A program made the translations under genes and the position numbers. Shown here in pieces: positions 53,529 through 62,669 of a stretch of 64,000 nt of DNA. The notes beneath the pieces are model-generated. The model was given only the letters and a program-made list of their open reading frames with translations, had not been told where the DNA came from and did not search any database. Each line of letters starts with the position of its first letter. Position 1 is the first letter of the stretch. This stretch comes from Noviherbaspirillum aerium. Its GTDB lineage: Bacteria; Pseudomonadota; Gammaproteobacteria; Burkholderiales; Burkholderiaceae_D. The stretch covers positions 62,001-126,000 of the forward strand of contig NZ_VFAH01000014.1 of the NCBI RefSeq assembly GCF_008929045.1, in the 5' to 3' direction.

Positions 53529-54674
53529 ATGAAAGCAGTGGTTTATAAAGGGCCGCGCGATGTCAGCGTGCAAAATGTGCCAGATCCGAAGATCGAGAAG
53601 CCGACTGATGCGATCGTGCAGATCACAAGCACCAATATCTGCGGTTCGGATCTGCATATGTTCGAAGGCAGGACCGACTTCGAAACAGGAAGGATTTTCG
53701 GGCACGAAAACCTGGGCAAGGTCATGGAAGTCGGGCCGGCCGTCGAGCGCCTTCAAGTCGGGGACTGGGTCTGCATGCCGTTCAATATCAGCTGCGGCCA
53801 TTGCCGCAATTGCGAAAAGGGATTGACCGCATACTGCCTCACCGCCAATCCTCAACCGGGCATGGCGGGTGCCGCATACGGCTTCGCCGACATGGGGCCA
53901 TATCAGGGGGGACAGGCGGAATACCTGCGCGTTCCCTGGGCCGATTTCAACTGCCTGAAGCTGCCTCCCGACGCCGAGGAAAAGCAGAACGACTACGTGA
54001 TGGTGGCCGATATCTTTCCGACCGGCTGGCATGCCACCGAACTGGCCGGCATGCGGCCGGGCGATGCCGTCGTCATCTACGGCTCGGGTCCGGTCGGGCT
54101 GATGGCCGCACATGCAGCGATAATTAAGGGCGCCTGCAATGTGATGGTGGTCGATCGCCACCCCGACCGGCTCCGGCTTGCGGAATCGATAGGCGCGGTC
54201 GCCATTGACGATTCGAAGTGCAACCCGGTCGACCGCATCATGGAGCTTACCCATGGCTTGGGCGCAGATGTCGGTTGCGAATGCGTCGGCTACCAATGCC
54301 ATGATCACGCTGGACACGAAATTCCCAATCTGACCATGAACAATCTCGTCAAGTCGGTCAAGTTCACTGGCGGCATCGGCGTGGTCGGGGTATTCGTGCC
54401 GCAGGATCCCGGCGCATCCGATGATCTGGCCAAGAAAGGCGAGATCGTGTTCGACTGGGGCATGTCCTGGTTCAAGGGCCAGCGTATCGCCACCGGGCAG
54501 TGCAATGTCAAAGCCTACAACCGCCAGCTGCGCGACCTGATCCATGCCGGCAGGGCGAAGCCCTCTTTCATCGTTTCGCATGAAATCGAACTGAGCAAGG
54601 CGGCAGACGCCTACCAGCATTTCGATGCGCGCGACCACGGCTGGACGAAAGTCATCCTGAAACCCGGAAAATGA
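53529..54674 (+). CDS. Glutathione-independent formaldehyde dehydrogenase-like zinc enzyme
   Basis: The 381-aa product has the Fdh layout: MKAVVYKGPRDVSVQNVPDP, ICGSDLHMFEGRTDFETG, FGHENLGKVMEVG, structural zinc SCGHCRNCEKGLTAYC, VADIFPTGWHATELAG, VVIYGSGPVGLMAAHAAI, and the long insertion CECVGYQCHDHAGHE. Members oxidise aldehydes or alcohols with NAD. ATG 53529 is seven bases from GGAG; ATG 53526 just before is possible. It lies 188 bp after the PfpI gene. Confidence 0.9.
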   Translation: MKAVVYKGPRDVSVQNVPDPKIEKPTDAIVQITSTNICGSDLHMFEGRTDFETGRIFGHENLGKVMEVGPAVERLQVGDWVCMPFNISCGHCRNCEKGLTAYCLTANPQPGMAGAAYGFADMGPYQGGQAEYLRVPWADFNCLKLPPDAEEKQNDYVMVADIFPTGWHATELAGMRPGDAVVIYGSGPVGLMAAHAAIIKGACNVMVVDRHPDRLRLAESIGAVAIDDSKCNPVDRIMELTHGLGADVGCECVGYQCHDHAGHEIPNLTMNNLVKSVKFTGGIGVVGVFVPQDPGASDDLAKKGEIVFDWGMSWFKGQRIATGQCNVKAYNRQLRDLIHAGRAKPSFIVSHEIELSKAADAYQHFDARDHGWTKVILKPGK

Positions 54675-55092
54675 AAGGATTGCGCCTTGTCTTGAGATAA
54701 ATGGCGCCGGCAAGCCCAGCTCGAAGACTTGCTGGGCCTGCATTCCATGCCTCAGCTTCCAGACAAATGCTGATCGGCGCCCGCTCCGGATCGACTGCAA
54801 CGAAAGGCTAGCCGAGCGCTTCCTGCCTGCCACCTCGCAAGAACGCAAAGAGATAGGTCCCGGTGCGGGCTATGGCCATCGTCCTGAAAGGCTCTCTTTT
54901 CGGTCACGGACAGCTTCAGGAAGACAGCAACCGCAAGCCGGCAGAGAAACGGGCGCGGCTGCGGCGCGTTTATTTTTCCTCAAGGCCGTTGCTGCCGTAC
55001 GCTTTCGAAGAGATTCCGGCAACCCGGACTATCGGATGAGCCGGGCCCCGAACATCATCCAATGGCGGCGCATACCCGACTCACGCCGAAGA
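54675..55092. other. Intergenic between convergent units, nothing recognised
   Basis: 418 bp between the formaldehyde-dehydrogenase-like gene and the dioxygenase-type pair. No clear terminator or gene. Confidence 0.4.
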
Positions 55093-55995
55093 TCAGCGCT
55101 TGTTGCTTTCCTGGAGCGAGTAGATGGACGTGTAGCCGGCACTGAAGTCGGGAGGCAGTTCGATCAAGCCCTGCTCGACGCGCGCATATCGTGCCGGCTC
55201 ACCGCGCACCATCCGATTGCGGTGGCGACTGTCGATGACCGGTGCCGTATAGGCGAAGGCGTCAGCCGCGACATACTGAATGATGTAGGTGGTGCGTATC
55301 ATGTCGGATAAGTTTGCGCTCGACCCATGCACCGCCAGACCATGATGGGCAACGACATCGCCCGGATCGAGTTCATTGTCCACCACGCGCGCGAAGTCTT
55401 CTTCACTCATGCCGGCATTGCAGTTCAATGCGTATTTGCCGTTCACCCAATGGCTGCGCGGCCCCTGCATATGGCTACCGGGAACGGTCTGCAGACAGCC
55501 ATTGCCGCTGCGCGATGGATTGATTGGTATGCTAAGCGCAACGATGTTCGTGTTCGTATGCGGAAAGACCGGCCAGTCCTGGTGCCAGCCGATCTCGGCG
55601 CCGCCGTCCGGCAATTTGAAATTCACCTTGGAGTGATAGAACTTCACCGCGCCGCCAATCAGGTCGGCGGCAATATCGCCCAGCACGGAATCGAATGCCA
55701 CCTCGATGAACACATCGTCGAGCTCGGTCGGGCTGGAAATGCGGCGAATGCGAGGATTGCCAGGACCATGCGCCGGATCGAGGTCGAAATGCCTGGTTTT
55801 GTTCCCCAACGCGCTTCCTTCACTCCACAAACGGTCGATCGTCGCAGTCAGTCGCTGCAGCAGCGTCGGATCAAAGACGTTACGCATCGTCAGAAAGCCG
55901 GCAGCCCGATAGTCCTCAATCTGTGCGGCGCTTAGCATCGGTTCATGGGCGCGTGCCCGAGACCAGTCCTCTTTCGTTGCTGGTACTGCGCTCAT
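55093..55995 (-). CDS. Phytanoyl-CoA dioxygenase (PhyH) family protein
   Basis: The 300-aa product is an Fe(II)/2-oxoglutarate-type oxygenase: YRAAGFLTMRNVFDP at the start, VKFYHSKVNFKLPDGG, the iron motif His-x-Asp in GWHQDW, GCLQTVPGSHMQGP, and the distal His in DVVAHHGLAVHGSSAN with a later Arg for 2-oxoglutarate. It hydroxylates an unknown small molecule. Its start overlaps the stop of the gene upstream by four bases (ATGA), so the two are translated together. Confidence 0.87.
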   Translation of the reverse strand: MSAVPATKEDWSRARAHEPMLSAAQIEDYRAAGFLTMRNVFDPTLLQRLTATIDRLWSEGSALGNKTRHFDLDPAHGPGNPRIRRISSPTELDDVFIEVAFDSVLGDIAADLIGGAVKFYHSKVNFKLPDGGAEIGWHQDWPVFPHTNTNIVALSIPINPSRSGNGCLQTVPGSHMQGPRSHWVNGKYALNCNAGMSEEDFARVVDNELDPGDVVAHHGLAVHGSSANLSDMIRTTYIIQYVAADAFAYTAPVIDSRHRNRMVRGEPARYARVEQGLIELPPDFSAGYTSIYSLQESNKR

Positions 55996-56810
55996 GTCGT
56001 CGCCTCTGCCGCCGCATGCGCAGCCAGAATGTCGTCGGTGCCGGCAATTAGCGGAGTAAAGTTGGTGGAACGCACATAGTCGGGCCGTGGATCAGGAACA
56101 TCGAGAGGCCTGTTGACAACCGGGTTGTAGACGATATAGGTAGCCCAGCGGTCATGACGCGACAGGTTATGCCCGGAGGCATGCAGGATATTGGGATGGA
56201 AAAATACCACCGTGCCTGGCTCGCCAGTGATTGGTACAGGTTCGGGACTATGCTCCATGATGTCGAGCAGCCGCTCTTTCGGCACTACCCAGAATTTATA
56301 GGCGGTCGATTCATCGAACTGGGGGTCGAGATTACCCAATTTATGGCTACCCGGAATGAAGTAGAGACAGCCGTTAAATTGCGTAGGCTCGTCGAGCATG
56401 ATGAGCGCGGTCATGAGCATCGGTTCCGGCACACCGTCCTTTTTCCAGGTGCCATAGTCCTGATGCCACTGCCACACCGATCCGTCAATTGCAGTCTTGA
56501 GGTTGCACTTGGTGTGATACACATACAGGGCGTCGTCGCCGAGCAGCTCGCGCGCGGGGCCGAGTAAACGTGGCGCGCGTGCCGCCGCATGGAATACCGC
56601 GGATGCCGTCGGCCCGTCGGCTTCATGAACGCGATAGATGGTCTTGGCAATGCCGCCGGTACGTTCCCGCACGAGATGATCGGTATCGATGTTCTGGATA
56701 CGCCCCAGTTCAGCCTTCATGGCCCGGATTTCATCGGCCGAAAATAGTCCAGGCATGATCAGGAAGCCGTCACGTTCATAGGTTTCCAACTGTGTCTTCG
56801 AGAGTTGCAT
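55992..56810 (-). CDS. Phytanoyl-CoA dioxygenase (PhyH) family protein
   Basis: The 272-aa product is a second PhyH-type oxygenase: YERDGFLIMPGLFSADEIRA, VYHTKCNLKTAIDGSVWQWH, then QDY completing the His-x-Asp iron motif, GCLYFIPGSHKLG, and the distal His in FFHPNILHASGHN. It heads a two-gene operon with the similar gene at 55093 and is divergent from a LysR gene. The two paralogues may act in sequence or as partners on one substrate. This is inference. Confidence 0.88.
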   Translation of the reverse strand: MQLSKTQLETYERDGFLIMPGLFSADEIRAMKAELGRIQNIDTDHLVRERTGGIAKTIYRVHEADGPTASAVFHAAARAPRLLGPARELLGDDALYVYHTKCNLKTAIDGSVWQWHQDYGTWKKDGVPEPMLMTALIMLDEPTQFNGCLYFIPGSHKLGNLDPQFDESTAYKFWVVPKERLLDIMEHSPEPVPITGEPGTVVFFHPNILHASGHNLSRHDRWATYIVYNPVVNRPLDVPDPRPDYVRSTNFTPLIAGTDDILAAHAAAEATT

Positions 56811-56945
56811 GTCTCCATCCTTTCAAGAGCGATTCCTGTAACGTTTTTGCTTCTGTCGGTACTCCCGTTCAGGCAATCATAGGTTCTACAAGATCATTCG
56901 TAAAATATATAATTGGTTGGTTTCTTATACCCTTGAGGTATCACC

Positions 56946-57851
56946 GTGGACCTGCGCCATCTAAGGTATTTCGTTGCTGTTGCGGAAGAATTGCATTTCA
57001 CCAAGGCCGCGGCACGGCTGCACATATCACAGCCGCCGCTCAGCCGGCAGATCCTTGAACTGGAGCAGGAACTCGGCGTTACCTTGCTGATCCGGACGCG
57101 TCGCCATATCGAACTGTCCAATGCTGGCCGGGTCTTCCTGGAAAAGGCAAGGCAAATCCTGCTCGCCGCCGACTCGGCGATAGTCGAAACGCAGCGCGCT
57201 CAACGCGGTGAAATCGGCCGGCTCGCGGTAGGCTTTTTCGAACAGACCGCATACACGCTGCTGCCGCCGATCCTGCGTACCTATCAAGAAAATTTTCCAG
57301 GCGTCGAGGTGCAGCTACGCTGGTTCCCAGTCATCGAACAGGTCCAGGCACTGATGCGGGGAGAGATCGATATTGCATTTGTCCGACCGGTAGTCGACCT
57401 TGAAGGAGTCTCCAGAGAAATGCTGCTCAAGGAACCCTTTGTACTTGCCGTGCCGAGCACTCATGCCTTCGCCAGGCAAGACGTCGTTTCCATCGACGAG
57501 TGCGCCGGGGAGCGCATCATCAACTACACCCAAAGCCTGGCACCCGACTATCACGCCGGGATCAATCTCGCCTGTGCCAAGGCCGGCTTCGTCCCGAAGG
57601 CAGATCTGGAAGTGGGACAGGTATATACCGCGCTTGGCCTGGTCAGCGCTGGCGTAGGGGTGGCTTTCGTGCCGTCCTCGGTACAGAGATTGCGCTTCGA
57701 AAATCTGGTGTACAAACCGCTGAGAGAAAGACAGTTGCGAAGCGAAGTATTCCTGGCATGGACCCATGTCAACCCGTCTTCGCTGCTCATGGCATTTGTG
57801 GAAAGCTCAAAGCGGATCATGAAGGAACAGTTTTCAACGAACGCGGAATGA
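56946..57851 (+). CDS. LysR family transcriptional regulator
   Basis: The 301-aa product has a LysR winged helix (MDLRHLRYFVAVAEELHFTK, AAARLHISQPPLSRQILELE) and an effector domain (GRLAVGFFEQTAYTLLPPIL) of the BenM/CatR-like group. The start is a GTG at 56946 with GAGG upstream. It faces the two PhyH genes across 135 bp and most likely regulates them. Confidence 0.92.
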   Translation: MDLRHLRYFVAVAEELHFTKAAARLHISQPPLSRQILELEQELGVTLLIRTRRHIELSNAGRVFLEKARQILLAADSAIVETQRAQRGEIGRLAVGFFEQTAYTLLPPILRTYQENFPGVEVQLRWFPVIEQVQALMRGEIDIAFVRPVVDLEGVSREMLLKEPFVLAVPSTHAFARQDVVSIDECAGERIINYTQSLAPDYHAGINLACAKAGFVPKADLEVGQVYTALGLVSAGVGVAFVPSSVQRLRFENLVYKPLRERQLRSEVFLAWTHVNPSSLLMAFVESSKRIMKEQFSTNAE

Positions 57852-58212
57852 GTAGCTGCATGCTCAACCTTCGTTACTGGCCATCGTTAAAATGCTGGAG
57901 CGCGAGGACAGATGAGAATCCGGGCCAACACATTGGCCCTCACCCGCTTTCTTCCCGACGACTTGCATGCCTTCCATAACTTGTATTCAGGAAATCGGAT
58001 CGATATCGAAGAACGCAATAGCGGAGACGTTTCCATACATCCACCTGCAATCCGCTCTAGAACACTAGCGGGGTAAGGCTCCAAATCGCTTCGACAAGAC
58101 CTTCCAAAAATGTCATTTTTCAACCGATAAAGCAAGCCGCCCCAAAGAGAAGCGTCGCTAGTGCGTTGATTTTTTAGGCTTTCGTCAACAGCTACATAAT
58201 GCCGCGCAAATG
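57852..58212. other. Intergenic with repeat remnants
   Basis: No gene was recognised. It holds the 14-mer ACCTGCAATCCGCT (58043-58056) and an inverted repeat CACTAGCG (58063-58070) / CGCTAGTG (58156-58163) that frames about 100 bp and starts CTAGCGGGGT like MITE copy C. Confidence 0.45.
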
Positions 58213-58241
58213 AAAAAAGCCCGCACCATGCGGTCGCGGGC
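58213..58241 (-). terminator. Rho-independent terminator of the TRAP operon
   Basis: GCCCGC-ACC (58219-58227) pairs with GGT-GCGGGC (58232-58241, one bulged C) over ATGC. On the minus strand a run of six T follows (58213-58218). It lies 130 bp past the dctM stop. Confidence 0.75.
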
Positions 58242-58372
58242 CAATCGCCTCTCGGCGAAGTCTAGAGGAGACTAGACATCATGCTATACGGCGTTCCTGT
58301 CAGCCCCCTGTCGAAAAGCTGACGCGGCGCTGACAGGATACGTATTCACTTTATTCACTTCCGTCACTTTTT

Positions 58373-59779
58373 TCACTTGATGCCATTGACCATCTTCGGC
58401 AGCCACAGCGTGATTTCCGGAATGTAGGTAATGGCAATCAGGGCAATGAACAGCGGCACCAGCCATGGCAGGATCGCCATCGTCGTGCGTTCCACCGAGA
58501 GCTTGGCCACCCGCGCCAGCACGAACAGCACCATGCCGAGCGGCGGATGCAGCAGGCCTATCATCAGGTTGAGCGTCATGATGAGGCCGAAGTGGATCGG
58601 ATCGATGCCGAGCTTGAGCACGATGGGCAGCAGGATCGGCACCAGGATCGTGATCGCGGCAATGGTATCGATGAAGCACCCCACCAGAAGGATGAGCACA
58701 TTGGCAAGCAGCAGGAAGACCCACTTGTTCTGCGTCACGCCCAGTATCCAGTCGGCCAGCACCTGCGCCGCCTGGCTGGTGGTGAGCAGCCAAGCGAAGA
58801 TCGATGCCGCGGTCACGATGAACAGCACGCTGGCCGTGGTTTCGATGGTGTCGAAGGTGGCCTTGGCGAGCGCCTTGAGCGTCATCGAACGGTAGCGCAC
58901 CAGCCCGAGAAACAGCGCCCAGGCCACCGCCGCCATCGCCGCTTCGGTCGGCGTGAACCAGCCCAGCGTCATGCCGCCGATCAGGATCACCGGCGCCATC
59001 AGGGCCATCACCGCGGAAAAGTCGAAATACCAGTCGAGCGCCAGCAGCGCGGCCAGCGAAATTCCGACCGCCATGTTGACCGACATGCCCGCTTTCCACA
59101 GCAGCCAGACCGCCATCGGGAAAGCCAGCACCACCAGGATTTCGGTGCCGGCGCTGCCGAGGCTCTTCCATGAAAACGCGGTATCGCCGCCCCAGTTGTT
59201 CTTGCGGGCGATATATGCCACCGTGAACATCATCATCAGCGTCATGAAGATGCCGGGCAGCAGGCCGGCCAGGAACAGCGCGCCGATGGAGACATTGGCC
59301 ATCATGCCGTAGATCACGAAGGGCAAGGATGGCGGAATGATGGGACCGAGCGTGGCCGATGCGGCGGTGACGCCGACCGAGAATTCCGGCGAATAGCCAT
59401 GGTCCTTCATCGCCTTGATCTCGATGGTGCCGAGGCCGGCGGCGTCGGCAATCGCCGTGCCCGACATGCCGGAGAAGATGACGGAGCCGATGATGTTGAC
59501 CTGGCCCAGGCCGCCGCGCATCCAGCCCACCAGCGCCACCGCGAAGTTGTAGATGCGGCCGGTGATGCCAGCGATGTTCATCAGGTTGCCGGCGAGGATG
59601 AAGAACGGCACCGCCAGCAGCGGAAAACTTTCCACGCCGGCGATCATGCGCTGCGCCACCACCACGTCCGGCACCGAGCCGGTGGCGATGATGTACAGCA
59701 TCGAGGCGATCACCATGGCCAGCGCCACCGGCATGCCGATCAGCATGAGTACCAGGAACGATCCGATAAGAATACCCAT
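58373..59779 (-). CDS. dctM: TRAP transporter large permease
   Basis: The 468-aa product is polytopic (about twelve hydrophobic helices), starting MGILIGSFLVLMLIGMPVAL with the DctM features GMSGTAIADAAGLGTIEIKA, FSVGVTAASATLGPIIPPSL and LILLVGCFIDTIAAITILVP. It moves the solute with Na+ or H+ in the inner membrane. It starts one base after the dctQ stop codon region, so the two are coupled. The operon order is dctP-dctQ-dctM on the minus strand. Confidence 0.94.
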   Translation of the reverse strand: MGILIGSFLVLMLIGMPVALAMVIASMLYIIATGSVPDVVVAQRMIAGVESFPLLAVPFFILAGNLMNIAGITGRIYNFAVALVGWMRGGLGQVNIIGSVIFSGMSGTAIADAAGLGTIEIKAMKDHGYSPEFSVGVTAASATLGPIIPPSLPFVIYGMMANVSIGALFLAGLLPGIFMTLMMMFTVAYIARKNNWGGDTAFSWKSLGSAGTEILVVLAFPMAVWLLWKAGMSVNMAVGISLAALLALDWYFDFSAVMALMAPVILIGGMTLGWFTPTEAAMAAVAWALFLGLVRYRSMTLKALAKATFDTIETTASVLFIVTAASIFAWLLTTSQAAQVLADWILGVTQNKWVFLLLANVLILLVGCFIDTIAAITILVPILLPIVLKLGIDPIHFGLIMTLNLMIGLLHPPLGMVLFVLARVAKLSVERTTMAILPWLVPLFIALIAITYIPEITLWLPKMVNGIK

Positions 59780-59780
59780 G

Positions 59781-60362
59781 TCAGTCCTCCGTGCCGTCGT
59801 AGGCTTCCGGCTTTTCCAGGATGGAATAGCCCTGCCGCCAGTTCTTCCATGCGATCTGCGCCGCCCGGATGGTCATGATCGCGAAGCCCGCCAGCGCCAA
59901 CCAGTAGACGGCGTTCTTGGGCCAGTTGATCAGCGTGGTCATCGGCTCGTCGCCGACGATTTCGGTGTACTTCCAGACCAGCAGCGTGACATAAGCAATG
60001 AAGCCGACGCGCAGCAGGTCGACGCAGGTGGCCAGCACCCGCGACATGGCTGCAGGCATGAACCGGTAAAGGATGTCGACCTGGATGTGCCGGTCCTTGC
60101 GCGTGCACATCGAGGCGCCGATGAACACCACGCCGATCAGGCAGTAGGTCGCCAGTTCCTCGGTCCAGGCATAGGAATCGTTGAGTGCATAACGGGAAAA
60201 GAATTGCAGGAAGACCAGCGCCACCATGACCCAGAAAATGCCGAGGGTGATCCAGTCTTCCGTCGAATAGCCGGACAGGCTGACATCGACCTGATCGGCT
60301 TCCTCGAAACTGTGGGCGAGTTCTTCCGCGCTGATGGCGGGATGCTTGACAGCTTGTTCCAT
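59781..60362 (-). CDS. dctQ: TRAP transporter small permease
   Basis: The 193-aa product has four hydrophobic helices (LGIFWVMVALVFLQFFSRYA, ELATYCLIGVVFIGASMC, a third near VLATCVDLLRVGFIAYVTLL, and NAVYWLALAGFAIMTIRAAQ). RKDRHIQVDILY between helices 2 and 3 is typical of DctQ. A long soluble N-terminus of about 40 residues precedes helix 1. It pairs with DctM. It follows dctP by 106 bp with a strong hairpin between. Confidence 0.92.
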   Translation of the reverse strand: MEQAVKHPAISAEELAHSFEEADQVDVSLSGYSTEDWITLGIFWVMVALVFLQFFSRYALNDSYAWTEELATYCLIGVVFIGASMCTRKDRHIQVDILYRFMPAAMSRVLATCVDLLRVGFIAYVTLLVWKYTEIVGDEPMTTLINWPKNAVYWLALAGFAIMTIRAAQIAWKNWRQGYSILEKPEAYDGTED

Positions 60363-60422
60363 GAAACACCTTGTCGGATGTGGATGGATATCGATACTGC
60401 CTGGCGCTCAACGCACCAGGCG

Positions 60423-60457
60423 GCGCCGCGGACCGGGATCGCCGGTGTCCGCGGCGC
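60423..60457. repeat. Intercistronic hairpin between dctP and dctQ
   Basis: GCGCCGCGGAC (60423-60433) pairs perfectly with GTCCGCGGCGC (60447-60457). Hairpins after a binding-protein gene often protect its mRNA or reduce read-through, giving more receptor than permease. Confidence 0.6.
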
Positions 60458-60468
60458 GGGATATCCGG

Positions 60469-61437
60469 TTACTTGATGGCCTGGATGCGTTCCCAGTCGG
60501 ATTTGCGATAGCCGAAGTCCTCGAACTTGACGGTCTTGAGCACCGTGTCGCGGAATTCATCGCGGTTGACTTCGGTGACCGACAGGCCTTTCTGCTTGAA
60601 CACGTCGACCAGTTCCTTTTCACGCGCGACCACGTCGGCGCTGGCCTTCTGCGCCGCTTCCTGCGTCACTTCGCTGAAGATCTTCCTCTCGCCTTCCGAA
60701 AGCTGCTTCCACAGCTTGCCCGACACCACGGTATTGAGGTGGTCGACGATATGCGCGGTCAGGACGATGTTCTTCTGCACTTCATAGAACTTCTTCGCTT
60801 CGATCGTGGTAAGCGGATTTTCCTGGGCTTCGACGGTGCCGTTCTGCAGCGCCAGGTATACCTCGGCAAAGGCGATCGGCGAAGTGTTGGCGCCGCAGGC
60901 GCGCGGCATGGCGAGATAGGCCGGCACGTCGGGCACGCGGATCTTGAGGCCCTTCATGTCGGCGCACTTGGCGATCGGCTTGTTGGACGTGGTCTGGCGC
61001 GCGCCGTAGTAGGTGGTGGCGACGATGCGGTTGCCGGTCTTGTCCTCATAGCCCTTGGTGAGGTCGCGGTAGACGTCGCTCTTGGTGTACTTGATCAGAT
61101 GGTCGGCGTCGCGGAACACATAGGGATAGTAGGTCACGCCGATGGGCGGATACGACTTGCTGGCGAAGCTGGAACCGGAAATGATCATGTCGACGGTGCC
61201 CAGCGCAAGGCCCTGGTTGATGTCGTTTTCCTTGCCGAGCTGCGACGCCGGATAGACATCGATCTGGTACTTGCCGTTGGTGCGCTTGCCGATTTCGCCG
61301 GCGGCCCATACCGACCATTTGTGAAAGGGTTCGGATGTCTCGTACACATGCGCCCACTTCAGCTTGGTCTGGGCACTGGCGCTGAATGCGAGTGCGGACG
61401 CGGCAACGACGAACAGGGTTTTCTTCCAGAATTTCAT
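60469..61437 (-). CDS. dctP: TRAP transporter solute-binding protein
   Basis: The 322-aa product has a signal peptide (MKFWKKTLFVVAASALAFSA, cleavage after SAQ) and the DctP pattern KLKWAHVYETSEPFHKWSVW, YPASQLGKENDINQG, and GLKIRVPDVPAYLAMPRACG with the conserved Arg that holds a carboxylate. A later NGTVEAQENPLTTIEAKKFY is typical. AGGAG precedes ATG 61437. Neighbouring genes (idonate dehydrogenase-like, LDH2-type, GntR) point to a sugar acid as ligand. Confidence 0.93.
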   Translation of the reverse strand: MKFWKKTLFVVAASALAFSASAQTKLKWAHVYETSEPFHKWSVWAAGEIGKRTNGKYQIDVYPASQLGKENDINQGLALGTVDMIISGSSFASKSYPPIGVTYYPYVFRDADHLIKYTKSDVYRDLTKGYEDKTGNRIVATTYYGARQTTSNKPIAKCADMKGLKIRVPDVPAYLAMPRACGANTSPIAFAEVYLALQNGTVEAQENPLTTIEAKKFYEVQKNIVLTAHIVDHLNTVVSGKLWKQLSEGERKIFSEVTQEAAQKASADVVAREKELVDVFKQKGLSVTEVNRDEFRDTVLKTVKFEDFGYRKSDWERIQAIK

Positions 61438-61484
61438 GATGGTCTCCTTGATTGGATGATGTGGTTCTTGTTATTGGAATTGGA

Positions 61485-61499
61485 ATTGGTCAGGCCGGT
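61485..61499. promoter_or_regulatory. Candidate GntR site upstream of dctP
   Basis: ATTGGTCAGGCCGGT resembles ATTGGTAAGGCCAAT before the GntR gene in 12 of 15 bases and lies 48 bp upstream of dctP. Confidence 0.35.
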
Positions 61500-61540
61500 A
61501 TGCCGGTATGCGGGCCCGCGGCGCGCACGTGTTTCCGCAT

Positions 61541-62587
61541 CTATGACATCGCCGCCTCCCCGATCAGCTGCACCTTGGTGCTCCTGCTCTTGTCGGCCGC
61601 CAGCCGGAACGCATCCACCGCATCCTTCAGCGGCAGTTGCGCGGTCAGCAGCTGCCGCACATCGATGCGGCGCGATACCAGGTAATCGACGGCCCAGTCG
61701 AACTCGATGCCGAAGCGGAAGGCGCCCGCATAGTCGAGTTCGCGCGCCATGATGGCATTGGCCGGGAAATGCAGGCCTTCGGCAGGCAGCGTTCCGACCT
61801 GCACGATGCGCCCGCCGCGCCGGCAGGCATCAATGCAGGTAGCAAGCGCCGCCGCGTTGCCGGCCGCCTCGACGCAGACTTCGGCGACGCCGGCCGGATC
61901 GCTGATCGCGGCGGCGTCCAGGTCGCTGCGCACCACGGCATCCGCGCCGGCCGCAGTGGCGGCCCGCAGCGGATGATCGGCGACATCGCAGGCAATGATG
62001 CGTGCCGCACCCGCGAGCCGGGCCGCGATGACGATCAGGCAGCCGATGGTGCCGGCGCCAGTGACCAGCACGGTCTTGCCGAGCAGCGGGCCGCAGCGGT
62101 TGACCGCGTGCAGCGCCACCGCGAGCGGTTCGGCGAAGGCCAGTTCGCCGAACGATATGTCGGCTTCGACCGCGGTCAGCTGGCGCGCATTCAGCACGAA
62201 GCTCTCGCGAAACATGCCCTGCACATGCGGATAGATACTGGCGCTGCCGAGAAAGCGCATCTGGGTGCACAGGTTTTCCCTGCCCTTGCGGCAGTAATCG
62301 CAGCTCCCGCAGGCCTGGGATGGATTGATCGCCACCTTCATGCCCGGCGCCAGCGAGGCGACGGCGCTGCCGGTGCGCAGCACCAGGCCGGAGGCTTCAT
62401 GTCCGGGCGTCAGCGGTTCGCGGATCTGAAAGGCGCCGGCACGGCCGTGGAAGTAATAATGCAGATCGGAACCGCAGATGCCGGCCGCGCCAAGCTGCAC
62501 TTCAACCTGATGCGGTGCCAGCGCGATGTCTTCCTGCTGCTCGAAACGCAAGTCGTTGGCTGCGTGAATCTTGCATGCTAATGTCAT
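61541..62587 (-). CDS. idnD: L-idonate 5-dehydrogenase-like zinc dehydrogenase
   Basis: The 348-aa product is a medium-chain dehydrogenase: AAGICGSDLHYYFHGRAGAF, PLTPGHEASGLVL, structural zinc ACGSCDYCRKGRENLC, FLGSASIYPHVQGMF, and VLVTGAGTIGCLIVIAARLA. The HYYFHGR and FLGSASIYPHVQG segments are typical of IdnD, which interconverts L-idonate and 5-keto-D-gluconate. It lies between dctP and the GntR gene on the same strand. GGGGGACAGGG precedes ATG 62587. Related polyol substrates cannot be excluded. Confidence 0.87.
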   Translation of the reverse strand: MTLACKIHAANDLRFEQQEDIALAPHQVEVQLGAAGICGSDLHYYFHGRAGAFQIREPLTPGHEASGLVLRTGSAVASLAPGMKVAINPSQACGSCDYCRKGRENLCTQMRFLGSASIYPHVQGMFRESFVLNARQLTAVEADISFGELAFAEPLAVALHAVNRCGPLLGKTVLVTGAGTIGCLIVIAARLAGAARIIACDVADHPLRAATAAGADAVVRSDLDAAAISDPAGVAEVCVEAAGNAAALATCIDACRRGGRIVQVGTLPAEGLHFPANAIMARELDYAGAFRFGIEFDWAVDYLVSRRIDVRQLLTAQLPLKDAVDAFRLAADKSRSTKVQLIGEAAMS

Positions 62588-62624
62588 GGCCCTGTCCCCC
62601 GCCGCTTGGCGTTATCTGGTTGGC

Positions 62625-62669
62625 GTTGTTCTTGCCGACGTTGTTGTTGCCGACGTTGTTCTTGTCTTG
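62625..62669. repeat. Three tandem 15-bp repeats
   Basis: GTTGTTCTTGCCGAC (62625-62639), GTTGTTGTTGCCGAC (62640-62654) and GTTGTTCTTGTCTTG (62655-62669) fill the gap between the idnD start and the GntR stop codon. Confidence 0.85.

Noticed and set aside
58259-58277. GTCTAG-AGGAGA-CTAGAC small hairpin as a regulatory site
   Set aside because: Only six base pairs and no clear link to a gene start; could be chance beside the TRAP terminator.
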